From Perca fluviatilis (Eukaryota; Chordata; Actinopteri; Perciformes; Percidae): DNA of 64,000 nt. The notes beneath the pieces were generated by a model. It saw only the letters and a program-made list of their open reading frames with translations. It was not told the origin of the DNA and searched no databases. Position 1 is the first letter of the stretch. Each line of letters begins with the position of its first letter. The stretch lies in NCBI RefSeq assembly GCF_010015445.1, contig NC_053120.1, positions 8,334,614 to 8,398,613 on the forward strand. Direction: 5' to 3'. Below are positions 33,310 through 46,826 of the stretch, in pieces. A program made the translations under genes and the position numbers.

Positions 33310-36300
33310 AGGACAAGGCAATCAGTTCGTGACCTTTTCACATATAATAAGACCAATCAACTCTTAATAATGCTGGATATCTCTAGAAACACAGATTGTT
33401 AATTTTAACCTCGAGGCAGTGTTCCTAGTAAATGTGCTACTTTGTGCCTTTTCTTTTAATCAGCACTGCAATTTGCAGCCATTCCCATTATGCCTTATAT
33501 GTTAATGGGAAACATTAAAGACGAAAGAGGAAGAAAATCAACAGTGCATTTGAGGAAGTTGACAATAAGTTGCACTCCACGCTAGATTTAGGCATTAATT
33601 ATTCTAATGAAAGCAGGGAATTCACTTTAAGGTCATACTGGCATACTGTATGTTAATACTTCACTTATCTGAGAGGTGGTCTGCCAAATCCTACTTTCTA
33701 AATGACCTTGCCGATCAAGTTACCTCTTTCTTGATGGCATTGCCTCATTATGAATTAGTGCTGTATTATTGGCCATCTGAGAATAGCAATTAGTCAATTT
33801 ATTCTCTGAAGTGCAGTCAGTACTCTGCACTTGACACATATAAAGAAAATATATTGTTGAATCATAGCAACTATTTACTATATAAGCTACATTAATAACT
33901 TAAAACTTGCAAAAACATGATTTATTTAATAAAAAGATAACTATAGTTTATACACCCCAGTGTTTGGTCATTACACTTTTGACCATGTAAGTACACAAGT
34001 CAAAACAAAGATCTTTCTGCAGTTGTAGCGCTCCCTACATTAGTGTTCCCCTCCAGGCTTAAATGTCTGGTTCCCATTTAAAAGTCTACTGGTAATTTGA
34101 ATGCTGCAATATCTGTGCGAGCTAAAAATAGTTTGTAATATCACTTCAATACAACCACACAGGCAGTCAACCAGCTGGGGGGGCTGGCATATTTAGCCGT
34201 GGATTAGCCCCATCTGTGATTTATTATAGCGCTATGTTACCCTGTGACTCTTTCTACTACTTTGTGTCATGATTTGAATCACGATGTAATGCATGGAGTA
34301 CTAATGTCACAAGACTACTCTGGTCAGGTCATTTGCCATTAGCGTAACCCCACCTATGAAAAAGGGACAGCTAATGCTAGCTAGACTTTTTGATTTTATA
34401 ATGTGGGACAAACGCAACACTGAGTGTGTGGGAGCTTCAAATCATTCAGCTGGTGTTAAAAAATTATTAACGAAAAGTAATATCTATAGTAGAGGGAATC
34501 AGTGCTAACGTATGCAAGCTAGGCTAAATAGCTTTCACTTTAGGGACAGACAGGTTGAATCACAGTTGATATGCTATACAACTCACTGAAAAAGGGGGGG
34601 AAATGGCATCTCAACATTCTTAGGATAGGCCTATACGATATTGATGTGCACCAGTCAGTAGCGCATCACAGAAGTTGACAGTGCATCTCCTTGCTTCGCC
34701 TGCTCTCGAATGTCATCTTTACTCCAACTTTTCACATAGCTAAGTTGCTTTCAAACGGAGAGGAGATACGAAGGCACAGTTTACTGTCACGGCTCTATTA
34801 AAGAGACTCACAACTCACTTTAAAAATCCACATTATGCCACGTCTCTGGGACTTCTTGACTTGAAAACATGAGCATCTGTGCTGCTGTCAACACTGAGGT
34901 GCAACTTTGGCAAACAGAGGAAGTAGGTATGAACTTTTTGAACTTGTGAAATGTTGGTTTGAACTTGTGCACCACTTACAGCTGCGCTAACAGCTCTGAA
35001 CCAGAATACAGACCCATACCCTGTGCTCTTTCTCAGCCACCTTTTCCATCTTTTCTAATTAATTCTCTGTGGAGCTTCACACCTGCGGGGGCCGGACCAA
35101 CTCTGCTCTCTTGTTTCTGGCTACAGGAGACAGTAATAGATGTTCGCCTATACAAAAAAACTGTCCCAGGTCACAGGGATGGAGGACATACAGTATGGGA
35201 AATCTCACTGTAAGGCCATTTTCACTGTGGGTTTGTGCGTGAGTCCGGAGTTACCCCTACATTTAACCCTGCTAGTCTGCTTTCTGACGTCCTTACTGTT
35301 GTTACGATCTGCAGGTCTGCTCGGGTCCTTTAGTCAATAAAGGGCAGCTGTGTAACACCGTTGCCAAGAAATGAGATTGGTGCCCGTTTTGGTAGGTGAA
35401 GCCACATGAGCACTATTGACAGGTGCACACCGCCCTTGCGCAACCAAAAGTGCATGACCAGCTTACACAAGAATTACTTCTTCCATGAAACCACACCACA
35501 GTTAAGGCATGAGTATGTATGTTTGAAAATAACTAGTATGTACAAATCATTGTCTAATCATGTCTTAAGGTCTGTACACATGAGAATTTGAGGGAAGCAT
35601 TTGTGTAGAGAAGCAAAACAAAGGGAGTTTGAGATTTGTACTTGTCGGAAAGTTACCAAAGCTGAATTCTGATGCTGGAATGGTGTGCGTTTTTTTAAAC
35701 GTTGTCAAGTCCATGAAAAATTCAAGAAGAACTGGGAACAAGATAGCAGTGTCCTGGTACTTCGTTTTGCTTATGAAAAGCAGACATGATTTCAACTCCT
35801 GCTGGAGTATAATTGGATTCTGACTGCACATGTAGCGTAAAACTACGGCAGCTCGACTGGATATGAACTTGTGCCGCCTTGTTCCAGAAAAAGCGTTTAT
35901 ATTAACCAGTGTTTTAGGCAAACCTCTCATAGATTTGGATGAAACTGCCAGCGTGAAAGCACCCTAAATTTCATCCCCTTAAACTGTTGGATAAGGATGC
36001 CACCTTGGCTGCTCTCACTTGGCGCCCAGTTGTTTCTGATTGGAGGCCTTAAAGCTGAGCCAACCAAGCAGAGCATCTCGTTTGATCTGCCAGGGATGTT
36101 CCCTCATCCACACAGAACAGTGTGAAGTAGAAAGGCAAAGCCAAAAAAGACATTTATAATTAGTTAGTCGGTTAGGCTTCACATCTCTCCAGCACCGCTC
36201 TCAGCTGGCCTGGACCCCCATTATAAACACACAAAGTCACTCACACCCACTGTACCCACCCCAGACTTTAAGATTCATCTAGACTCATGGATGTGGTTTG

Positions 36301-36597
36301 TAATTGCCTCACAAGCCTGGTTACTGAGCGCCAGCCTATTAAACGAGCATCGGAGTGGAACATAACATTTTCAGTTTCAATTAGGTCTATGAGGGCATGC
36401 ATAATGCACGGGGGAGGTTTGGTCCCCTTGCAGTGCTGAACTGATGAACTCATGTGGGGAAATGACGCAGCAGTGGTCAAAAGAGCTGAGCTGAGCTGAC
36501 TGTTTACGCTGCATATGGCTGTAAGATTTGTCAGCCTTAACTGAATTAATGTGTGCTCGTTGGAATGTGGAGATAAGTTTGGAGTGAGCATTTGTGA

Positions 36598-36598
<1 letters not shown>

Positions 36599-36667
<69 letters not shown>
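36599..36667. repeat. (GT)n(GA)n compound microsatellite
   Basis: About 26 GT units followed directly by about 8 GA units. Confidence 0.98.
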
Positions 36668-39467
36668 AGAGGCAGTAAGCTATACAAGAGAGAAAATTAC
36701 ACCAGACTTTAACTGAATTACATTTACACTCATGCTGCTGCAATTGCCTGGTGTGGATTTTAGCTGCTGTCCATTGAGGTATAATGTTAAATATTACAAA
36801 CATAAACATAAATTATACGATTTTATGTTATCTTGTTGTATGTATGTAATCTTCCCAGCCAACTCTGAATGGATACATTTTGCGGTAAATAAATGTGGTC
36901 TTTTAGCACTGCTTACAATGGTGCTAGACGCAAACTGAACAAAACAGTTCAAACCAGCAACAGCCTGAATTGACATAATAATCCAACAGTCAGAAGCAGT
37001 GCCTCAAAGTCACGGTAGTTTGATCCATTCTTCGATCATTCACCGATGTGCATTTGAACGGTGACATATTAGCTTAAAGAAATTGACATTACATCGTCAG
37101 TGACTACAAATCGTTGCACTGAACTGCATGAAATGACTTGAAGTATGCCCTGAACTTGTTTTAGTTGCCTAACCATACAGTAGCAATACTGTAGTTATTT
37201 TGCGAAGATATTATATGATTAATTAATGGTACAAAAAGCATTAATAGTTCAAAAATATCATTGTTGAACGTAGTTGTTTAATGTCAATGCTGTCTCCCTT
37301 ATGTATCCATCTCCATGGGCATACATTTGATCTTTTGTCTACAGAGTGTACCCTCTTTGGTTCCTATATTAATGAATGCATCCCTGAAATTAGAATTGCT
37401 TGCATAAAGTTTTATAGACTTGCCAGACAGATGCTCTGATTAAATCCGAGTGTCTAACGGCCCCTGGTGCTCAGTGGGTTTCTGCTTCCCCCTTTTGACA
37501 TTGTGCACCCTCAGGCTTCCAACCTTCATATCTGTGCCATCTTCTCCGTCTGCCAGTTAACTAACTTTGCAGCCTCTGAACTCGCTGGCTTTTCTTCACC
37601 TGTCAGTCTGTCGTTGTCAAAGGTCTTGTGGAGCATATCGTTGGCTGTCTCCCTCACTCTCGCATTCATTCTCCCTTCTTATAAACATGATGTATCAGCC
37701 CGCAGCGGTGTTGAACCAGTATAAAACTTAGCATGAAATTTGAAGTTGAGCCAGCGTCCATGGTGGTCCATTTGTTACCTGTATCATATATATTATTTTC
37801 TAACATTTATATATAATGCCTGATATGGTTTGTGTCCTAAAGACACCATGAAATAGGGAGAGAGACCGATTATGCAAAAGCAATAGTGCTAGTGGCATAA
37901 GCTACACTATACATAAAAAAACACCAATCTTACAGTTACATAATTGGCTGCATGAACTATCACACTGCTATTGAGTCAGTGTTTTTTTATGTTTAAGTTA
38001 TGATACAATGGTTTCCAGAAAGTTATATCTCTGATAATGTTTTGTGTGTCGTCACATCATTTTGTGGATAATATTTAGCTTTCTTTAAGTTGATGTTTGA
38101 CTTCTCATCTCCTGCAGGGCCTCTCTCAAATGTGCACTAGACTGTTTTTCTTTCTGTCTCCATGACACACAAACAATCCCCCACTTTAGGCTGCGTCATG
38201 ATGCGTGACCATCCACGGGCAGCAATTGACTCTACCAGAGAATGACAACAGGCAGCAGGCCTTCTCCCAAGCAACGGCGAGCCCTTTGTGTGTGTATTTA
38301 TGTGATCGGTCAGGCCAGAGAGGCCAAGTGTGGCCGAGTGCCCGCCTCAGCCAGAGCAAACGAGACAGGACAGAACAAGCCATTTTCTCCAACCCCCTCT
38401 GGTTAAACTCCCTATTTTCACACCAGTCGCCGTGGAATTGCTCTGTCTCTCTCTATGAGCGACATCCTGATGGCACAGTGGGCAGCAAACCCAGCAGGCC
38501 ATATCTAGGAGGAAGCCGGGGATGAGGCAGCGGCGGGTAGGCGTTGGTGAACAAATTAAACACGAGGCCACAGACAAGCAGCTGATAAAATCTCAAACGC
38601 TCCGTTTGGGTTTGTTTGGTTTAGTTTAGTTTCGGTCGGCCTGCAGACATGCCTGTGCCTCCTGGGCAGTCGGGATCACGTTGACATCCATCTTGTTTAG
38701 GTTCATCTGCTGTTGTTTACTGAAGTCAAACATGGACAGAGCCGGGTGGAACGTTGTTGTCTTGTCGGCTCTCGGAGGTGTAAGTGCCCTTCCCTCGACC
38801 CTCCTCTGAGCCTGACTGAGCACAGGCTGCACTTTAGCTCAGCAAGTCGAGCTGCTTGCAGATTCCCCCTCGGGTCCTGTTCACTAGCGCAGGATCACTG
38901 GGTCAAAGAACCTGGCTTTACTTTAAGTTCAGACTGAATGTCCCGAGGGCTTAATTGTTAAGAACACACTGTCTGGTGCATTACACTGATTGCTGAGGGG
39001 GCTGGCCAGGTATTACAGCAAAGCCAGTGGACTTTCCATTTCCATTCCTTACATTATCCTGTTGCAAAATCCTTATTCATTGCTGTATTGTGATTTTGTG
39101 GTGTAACAATGGTATAGGTATTTATCATGCGTTATCACATGTGATTTGCATTTTAAAATTTATGTTCCTTTTTGTGCCTGCAATGTGAATAAATGTCTTC
39201 ATGGGGATAACAAAATTAATTAATTAATCAATCATTTATTAGGAGCTTTGGTAACAGTTTTTGAACCAACATCAGCAAAAATATGCACGTGCTCATGTAA
39301 TAAAATGATATAGATAAAATATAAAATGATATATATATTTATGTGAAGCAAAACGTGACTCCATTTGTTCCATAGAGTAAAAAAAAACCTCACTGTTTAG
39401 TTTTATATTCAAACATTACACAAATTCCGGTCTCTGGGTGAAAGTTCTTTTGGTTTAATCCAGCATT

Positions 39468-39915
39468 GCCAGACCTTCCTCCTCCACAGCGCTGTGGAGG
39501 AAGGTCTGGTTAGTCCACACACCATTTCGGGATGGGAGAGAAACGTGCTCTGGTTTATTGGCATTTCGTTAAACACACAATCGTCAGGGGTGGTGCTAAA
39601 AAAAAACGGAGCCCAGGTGCCGCTGCAAAATAGCGTCGGGAAGGGACTTGTTTTGGTGGAACATGTGTACATTCAAAAGTTGTTTTAGTCGTGCAACAGA
39701 AAACTCAGATTGGACAGATAGTCTGGCTAGCTGTCTGGATTTACCCTGCAGAGATCTGAGGAGCAGTTAACCATCCTCAGAATCCTCCGGAGTTTAAAAT
39801 TGCAATACAAAGAAAGCGGATGGTAACGGACATCCGGCCGAAAGGAAGGATATACGGTGGAATTTCCGGGCCAAAACGGAGCAATCCCGGAAGTGGAACG
39901 TTGTGGATATAGACT
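39468..39915 (+). repeat. Dispersed repeat, copy 2 (partner at 10150)
   Basis: It starts with the palindrome arms CCAGACCTTCCTCC and GGAGGAAGGTCTGG around CACAGCGCTGT. It shares with 10150-10561 the blocks listed there and is the more complete copy. No coding capacity is visible, so it is a non-autonomous element of uncertain class. Confidence 0.8.
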
Positions 39916-40217
39916 AGAGTTTGTTTGACCCATAAACCACCCAAGCCTGCCTCCTTATGCAGAATTATACTCTTATGCTTTGTCATCTTACTTCCTGCTT
40001 AGCTCCTGTCATAATTACTACGGCCTATTATTTAAATGACAGTCAAATATTTACTAAGTATCCTTTTTTATGATTTTTATGGTTACCGTTTTGCTTGATC
40101 AGTTAACCATGATGCAAGATTTAGTCAAGTACAGTAGAAGTAATGTGACCCGGAACTGGGGAGAATTTAACAACACTGGCAGCCAAGATGACATTTTATT
40201 GCTGTTGGCATGTAGCT

Positions 40218-41140
40218 TAGGGTGACCATATTTTGATTTCCAAAAAGAGAGGACACTCGGCCCGGCCTCGAGACAAATTCAGACAGGCTTCTCAGAGGTT
40301 AATGAACATGCTTTATTATGCCTCAATGGTGCAAAAATAACTTCTGTAATAAAATAAAATAAAATCTCTAACAACCTGTAACAAAATAATAGCACTTTTA
40401 AAATAAATAAATAATATGAAATAATGTTCTAAATAGGACCTCTTCTGTGTTAGAAAATCCAGCTTCAACTAAATATATCTTAATACCTTTTCAATGTAAT
40501 AAGATACATAATAAAGACACTGAAACATTTGTGCCAGCTTTGCACACGGTGCACTCCGCCTCCCAATTGTCCAGTCCCGACCGGGACGGTACATGGGACA
40601 TTTTTTTTGCAGTTCAACTGTGAAGCTGCACTAGCTGCACTAGTCTTGTTTTATGGTTGTAAGTGGCCTGATGTTTATACTTGTGCGCTGGTGTGTATGT
40701 CGAGCCGGCATGTGTGTGTGTGTGGGGAGTGGGTGATAGAGCGAGGGAGAAGTGAGAGTGACGGCGAGCGAGTACGACTCTATAGTCATAGTGAGAGAAA
40801 CAAAGCGTCTCCCCCTGTTTTTTCTGACCACGGTGGGAAATCTTTAGCAGGAAACGCTTCGGCATTTTGTGTGCAATGCTGCTCCGCTGTCTGCTCTGGG
40901 CCCTGTGTATGTGCGCGTCGCAGAGCCGCCCACAAGGCAGCCTCTCGGGAATTATGTCACACAATTACAAGTACCGTAGTATTGTGTGAAAAGCGCCAGT
41001 CAATTTAAGTACACGCTTAATGGTCCCATGAAAAACAGTGAAAACCGGACATTTTCATGAATTTATAAACCTCCCGGACTGCCCGGACAGTAGGTAAAAA
41101 GTGGACATGTCCGGGCAAAAGAGGACGTTTGGTCACCCAA
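40218..41140. mobile_element. hAT-type non-autonomous element
   Basis: It is flanked by a perfect 8-base duplication ATGTAGCT (40210-40217 and 41141-41148). The ends are TAGGGTGACCA and, reverse complemented, TTGGGTGACCA. Subterminal regions carry GGACA/CCGGACA motifs. The open frame at 40529-41008 has no transposase features. The duplication length points to hAT. Confidence 0.92.
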
Positions 41141-41798
41141 ATGTAGCTACATGCGACAATGTTAACACCACCTCAAAAAAACTCCAGTCCTGCCTGGCTG
41201 GAGCAGATGACCAATCATAGGAGGCCATCTTAGAGTTGTGTAACACTTAGCCAAGAGTAGAAAAAACTGTTGAAACCAGAGCATTTAGAACAGTTTACAT
41301 GAACATTTTAGCTCATGGGGATTGCTCTAAAATACATTTACCTCATTATTTCAACAACGTTTAACATGAAAGTTGGACATTATAACATTACAGATATGAC
41401 AGAAAATACGAAAAAAGCATAATATGTCCACTTTAAAAACGACTACTGCCATATCACCAAGATTATGCACTCACTATGCAATTTACAAGTGACTGCACCT
41501 GCTCAAGACAGATATAAAAGATTTTGTAATCTACTGGACTACCAGGACTAAGAGGCTGCATCCAGTGAATTTAAGATGTGGGAGCCCTCATAAATAATAG
41601 CTGTCCAACAGTCAATGGATCTGTATGCAGGCTGATGAGAGAGATAGTCTCTGCTTCTTATCCCTTTATCTCAGCTGCACAGCTGACGAAAACAGACCGT
41701 AAGAAACACTTGACAGTCCATGGCCTTTTTCTTTAAATAAAATAATTACTCTTTAGGGGAGCAAAGAAAGTCACGGTACTGCAGGGCTGCAAACTGTT

Positions 41799-41811
41799 TG
41801 AGAGAGAGAGA

Positions 41812-41842
<31 letters not shown>
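41799..41842. repeat. (GA)n microsatellite
   Basis: GA run with one GT interruption. Confidence 0.95.
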
Positions 41843-41843
<1 letters not shown>

Positions 41844-42517
41844 AGAAAGCCTGATCCCACTCTCTGTGGAATCAAATAGTTATTTGTTTGCGCTTGCATG
41901 ATATCTTAATTGATTCAGGTTAGGAAGGCATCTGCAATGCCCCGTAGTACCACAGCTTGATTCCGATCAGCGCTTGCATTGATTTTTGTGTTTGTAACAC
42001 ATGGCCATGTGCACTGCAAAAGTCATGAAGGTAAGAAAGCATACATGTACTCACACGTGACATAGAAATACAAATATATACACTCTTATTCCTCATATGT
42101 GCTTTCTCTCACACAGACGGCAACATGTGGGACACAGAAAATAAACATGCGCAAATCAAATATATATGATTAATATCATATTTGTATGGATCATTTATAA
42201 ATTATCCATGACTCTTCTAATAAGCTGTCAGAGCCACTTTAACTGCCTCATAAAGCCTCATTGATTAGCACGAGGTGTACATTTGCAATCACCAGTCTGG
42301 TGAGCTCGGCCACTGAAAATGCACAAAGAGTTTCCGCGGGAACGCAGGTTTTACTAATGAACTGTTGAAGAATTTAGCCACGCTTTCGCACTGTATACGC
42401 AAAGGGCAGACAACAGTCAGATTTCATGCAATAACACAATGTAATGAATAATTGATTCGTGGCTTTTGGGTGAGGGAAGGAAGAGGTTGCCAGGACAACC
42501 AGTAAAGCACTTTTTCA

Positions 42518-42521
<4 letters not shown>

Positions 42522-42584
<63 letters not shown>
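42522..42584. repeat. (CA)n microsatellite
   Basis: About 31 CA units. Confidence 0.98.
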
Positions 42585-42586
<2 letters not shown>

Positions 42587-42696
42587 CTGTGATAAGGCTG
42601 TCTAATTTGCCCCGACCTCTGTCTCTAGACGCTGCCTCCACATGGACAGCCTTTAATTGTTTAACTTAAGGTACCCCTTCATTCTCATGTGAACGC

Positions 42697-42739
42697 ACAC
42701 ACACACACGAACACACACACGAACACACACACACACACA

Positions 42740-42797
<58 letters not shown>

Positions 42798-42801
42798 CAC
42801 A
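42697..42801. repeat. Interrupted (CA)n microsatellite
   Basis: CA array of about 100 bases, broken by CGAA, TA and AAA interruptions. It lies about 110 bases after another CA array. Confidence 0.97.
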
Positions 42802-45060
42802 AAGCCATACAACCCTCTGTACGTATATCACAGATGTAAGAACATGTATATTCTTTGTACTGTCTGGTTTTATCTGCTGGCCGTTATGTCATTACCAGTG
42901 TGAAACAATGGTAATGGCCTACACGCTTTGGACTCACAGTGCCACCAGTTTATAATTTGTTGTTAAGCATTTTAATCACATATCCCATATTTTCATAATT
43001 ACAGGGTAATTAACTGGCAGCAGAATACAGTGAGTGAAATTATGGGCTGTTAAATTGCAAAGTGGATGGGAGCTGGGCACTGCTATCTGTCATTTTTTAG
43101 GGTCTTTTAAAATCAAGATTCAACCGAATCCACCAGTTTCAGCAGTGGATATTCACTCTGGATCAGTGATAAGTGTTGGTACAGAAACAATAAACATCAT
43201 AAATATATTACAGTTGTGTAAGGGAGGGGGATTTAAACCGCAGCAAATGAATAACAAAATCTGATTAGGGAATTCAGAATAATACTGCTCCCTGTCTTTG
43301 GGCCAGCACGCACAAACTGTGAAGACAGGGGTTGAAAAGTCACAGTTGCAGTTATTCTTGGAGTACAGTAATTCTCACATCCTTTTCACAGCGCACCGAA
43401 GTTGGCAGTAAGTGTGTTATTAATTAGTGAGCTTAAAGAAAACTTGAAAAAAAAATAAAACATCCAGAGGAATTGTCTGAGATAGGCTCTTTGTCTTGCA
43501 CTGAATACTCGGCTTTGATCTGATGGGTATAAAACGTATTGAATGGATACAGATGACTGGCCCTATATAGAGCCCCGCTCACATTCTTCTCTGATTAAAA
43601 AGCCTTCCTCAAAGCTCCAGGTTCCTTTGATGCTTTTTAGAAAAAGAAAAACCTAGGTGTGGCTGAATGATGCAATGTTGAGCTGTTCCTGCTCCTGTCA
43701 GAAAAATAACAGATGGGAAAAACAGGCTTTAATTCAGACAAAGGCAGACAGGGACCTTACACATATCTATGTGTGTGCAGGGGGTTGAGATTGCTCAGAC
43801 TCTGGAGAGTTTCTCTTTCTTTCTCTCCGACTCTATCTTCCTATCTCCCTCCGTGGCTCCGTTCATTAATCAGCCCTTTATTAAACAAAAGCAGCTTCCA
43901 GCACTGCCTAAAAGGTGCATAGATAATCTTGACATGAAGACAGAGTATTTACCCTCCTTACCCTCTAAACCTGCACCGCATTTTGCATGGTAATGGAGGG
44001 AAAAGCTCTTGCGGTGTATAAAGACTGATTGAAAATACCAACCTTTGTAAATATTACATACGATTCTGTTTAATGGCTCTTTGAGCTATTGTGCCTCAGA
44101 AAGCCAAACATCTGCTGCCAAGTACAGTCTGTGCGGATGGAGGTGACGTGCGTAGACAAAATGAATAGTGAGGTGAATTATCCACTGCGGAGAGGACCTT
44201 AAATGTAATTACCACCGTTTGACATTGACGTTTTTAAGGACACGAGCAATTTCGAGGACCATTGTCTAACCACTCGCAGGAAAAGTCGGGCAATCAAACA
44301 TCCCACAGCAGAGAAAACTGGGCCAGGATGTACTTTCTTTGAACAACAGACAATTTAGAAGTTACAGTTTACTAGTCTATGTCAGAGGTAAAGGCACTTG
44401 GAGAGGAAAAAAAATGATAGCGTGTAAAGGTTCGATGTGTACAACAATGACAATGAGGCGTCGAACTGTGAAAAGGAGCCCTTAATAGGTAGGTACCTGC
44501 CTGCCCTAGGGACCACACTCGCGTCTTATTGGTCATCCATCCACAAGACAGCGGCACATTCTCCTCACCGCCAATCAGCCAATTACAGGCTTCATAACAG
44601 GAGGCCCACTGGCAGCAAGGCAGTCTTTACAAGCCCTGCATCTAAGGCAGGGAGACGACCCTGTCACAGAATCATAACTATGATGAATATGGCCGTAAGT
44701 TTACAGCAACACCACTGTTTCTAGTAATGGGAGGTGGGCGTGAAGTGGCCATTCATGGGGACCAGACAGCGTGACCCCCTTTGAGGCTTGGGAAAACGAT
44801 GTAAAATACTGTAAGATGATGAGAAGGGCACGGAGAGAAGTGTTAATCTAGACACGGTGAACATTTATTAGTGTTAGAGGGAAGGGGCAGCACTAATGTT
44901 GCTTCTCACCGACTGCTAATGAAGCCAGTTATGAGGGAGACACTAGTTTGGAGTTGAGCAGAAGGGCAAAGATAGGAGGTATTTAGCTACCTCTGCTTTA
45001 ATATTCAGTTCTTTTATAGAGTAGTGCCAGTCCATTTCATCCTGCAATTATTAATCTGTC

Positions 45061-46174
45061 CGTTTCAACAAGGTCTACGCTGATTCTGATCAGCATTCGC
45101 TGCCTGCCTGTCTGGCTTGAGTCCATGTCTCTTTGATTGCACTGAGCATCAATGACTCGACAGCCCATTATCTACTCCGCCAATGATGCTGATCATTTAG
45201 CGACTATGCATTCTAATGTCTGAATTGCAGCCGATCCCGACATTACAGCAGTAGTGACTGAGAGCAGTGATAATGACAACACAAACGTGTTATTGGGTAC
45301 ATCAGCTCAAACTGACTAGGACCCACTTTTGCCTCCAGCACAACTCTATATTACTCAAGGCGTGGATTCTAAAAAATACCTTCAATATTTTACGAGCATC
45401 ATAGAGTTGACTGTATAACAACACTCATTCAGTAGGCCTTATCCACAAGGTGCCTTATTAAAGCACTGACTCCTAAAAATTACATTTACAACTAAACTTC
45501 ATTCTTATTTATGTAACTTATGTGTATTTTGTCCCAGATAAAGTCAGTTTTTGACTTATCACAAATATATTTCTAATTAGTCGTTTCAACCACGTCTAAG
45601 CTGATTCTGATCAGCATTAGCTGCCTGCCTGTCTGGCTTGAGTCCATGTCTCTTTGATTGCACTGAGCATCAATGACTCGGCAGCCCATTATCTACCCCG
45701 CCAATGATGCTGATCATTTAGCGACTCTATGCATTCTAATGTCTGAATTGCAGCCGATCCCAACATTACAGCCGTAGTGACTGAGAGAAGTGATAATGAC
45801 ACAACACAAACGTGTATGTGTGTATGTATGCGTGTGTGCAAGCCTGTCTGATGCTTGGAGCTCTCATGTTTGATCTGTATTCAGTGTTATTGGGTACATC
45901 AGCTCAAACTGACTAGGACGCACTTTTGCCTCCAGCACAACTCTATATTCCTCAAGGCGTGGATTCTAAAAAATAACGTCAATATTTTATGAGCATCATA
46001 TAGTTGACTGCATAGCAACACTCATTCAGTAGGCATTATCCACAAGGTGCCTTATTAAAGCACTGACTCCTAAAAATTACATTTACAACTAAACTTAATT
46101 CTTAATTATGTGTCTTATGTGTATTTTATCCTGGATAAAGTCTGTTTTTGACATATCACAAATACATTTCTAAT
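45061..46174 (+). repeat. Direct tandem duplication of about 520 bp
   Basis: 45061-45578 and 45582-46174 are aligned copies: both start CGTTTCAAC and include GATTCTGATCAGCATT, GAGTCCATGTCTCTTTGATT, AACTCTATATT and a conserved end TATCACAAATA. The second copy holds about 70 extra bases (roughly 45812-45887) with a GTATGTATGCGTGTGTG run, or the first has lost them. Divergence is a few percent by eye. No gene was recognised in either copy. Confidence 0.9.
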
Positions 46175-46204
46175 CTACCTCAGGAGGAAGGGGTAGATCA
46201 GTGG

Positions 46205-46247
46205 GTGGGTCAATGGATGGATGGATGGATGGATGGATGGATGGATG
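46205..46247. repeat. (GGAT)n microsatellite
   Basis: About eight to ten ATGG units with GTGG flanks. Confidence 0.95.
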
Positions 46248-46351
46248 GGTCAAACACAAGACTTTTGCCCAGAAGACAGCTGTTCTTGTAGTACTTACTT
46301 ATTTCAACTCAAACCATGATCTTTTCCTAAAACTATAACCAAGTAGTTTTG

Positions 46352-46740
46352 TTTGTAAGGCTTTATAATAATGGTACATGAATGATCATGAATGGATGCA
46401 TGAAAAAGCATGAATTAAGTCATGTAGTACTTCATGAACTATCAGTAATGTACAAGGATTAATAGTATCTCATGCATGACGTAATGCAGAATAGGATAAT
46501 TCATGCATCAATTAGGGTATTTCAATCATCATGATTTCTGATTTATTAATGATGTCCATGTCTTCCTCATAGGTAAATCTGTAGTTAAAGTGACAGGCTA
46601 AAGAAACTGAATTGTGTTGTAATCATGATTAACTAAACATTACTTCTTCAGTACTTCATCATGTTTGTGGCCCTTCAAATAAAGTGCTGACCTGGTCCAT
46701 CTTTATCATTGACAAATAAGATTGTATTAATGGTGGCATA
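46352..46740 (+). mobile_element. Inverted repeat element, left arm
   Basis: This arm is the reverse complement of 47880-48994 once the hAT insertion at 48114-48849 is removed. Shared blocks include ATAATGGTACATGAATGA, AATGTACAAGGATTAATAGT, TGTGGCCCTTCAAATAAAGT and ATTAATGGTGGCATA. The sub-unit 46352-46692 has ends that read AAGGCTTTATAATAATGG and, reverse complemented, CAGCACTTTATTTGAAGGG, which resemble the GGTAACACTTTAT ends of a common fish element. Confidence 0.8.
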
Positions 46741-46826
46741 TCCAGCAATCATCTTTGTGACCCCTGAAATTAAAAAAAATTGTCAAGACATTTCTGTTGT
46801 TCACACACTTAGAAGTTAGTAAAAAG

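Larger units (their letters stand above)
32110..39467. other. Intergenic DNA with microsatellites
   Basis: No supported exon. It holds a GATA array (33244-33309) and a GT/GA array (36599-36667). The open frames at 35565-35930 and 38626-38832 (both minus) were examined, and I could not link either to a known protein or to flanking splice sites. Confidence 0.5.
41149..45060. other. Intergenic DNA with microsatellites
   Basis: No supported exon or transposon. Microsatellites lie at 41799-41842, 42522-42584 and 42697-42801. Confidence 0.5.

Noticed and set aside
35565..35930. 121-codon minus-strand open frame
   Set aside because: No recognisable domain, no splice context and composition like surrounding DNA.
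38626..38832. 68-codon minus-strand frame with a protein-like C-terminal half
   Set aside because: No flanking splice sites, domain or recognised homologue; one short frame in otherwise non-coding DNA is not enough.
40529..41008. 159-codon plus-strand open frame
   Set aside because: It lies wholly inside a non-autonomous hAT element and has no transposase motif; the Cys content comes from GT-rich sequence.
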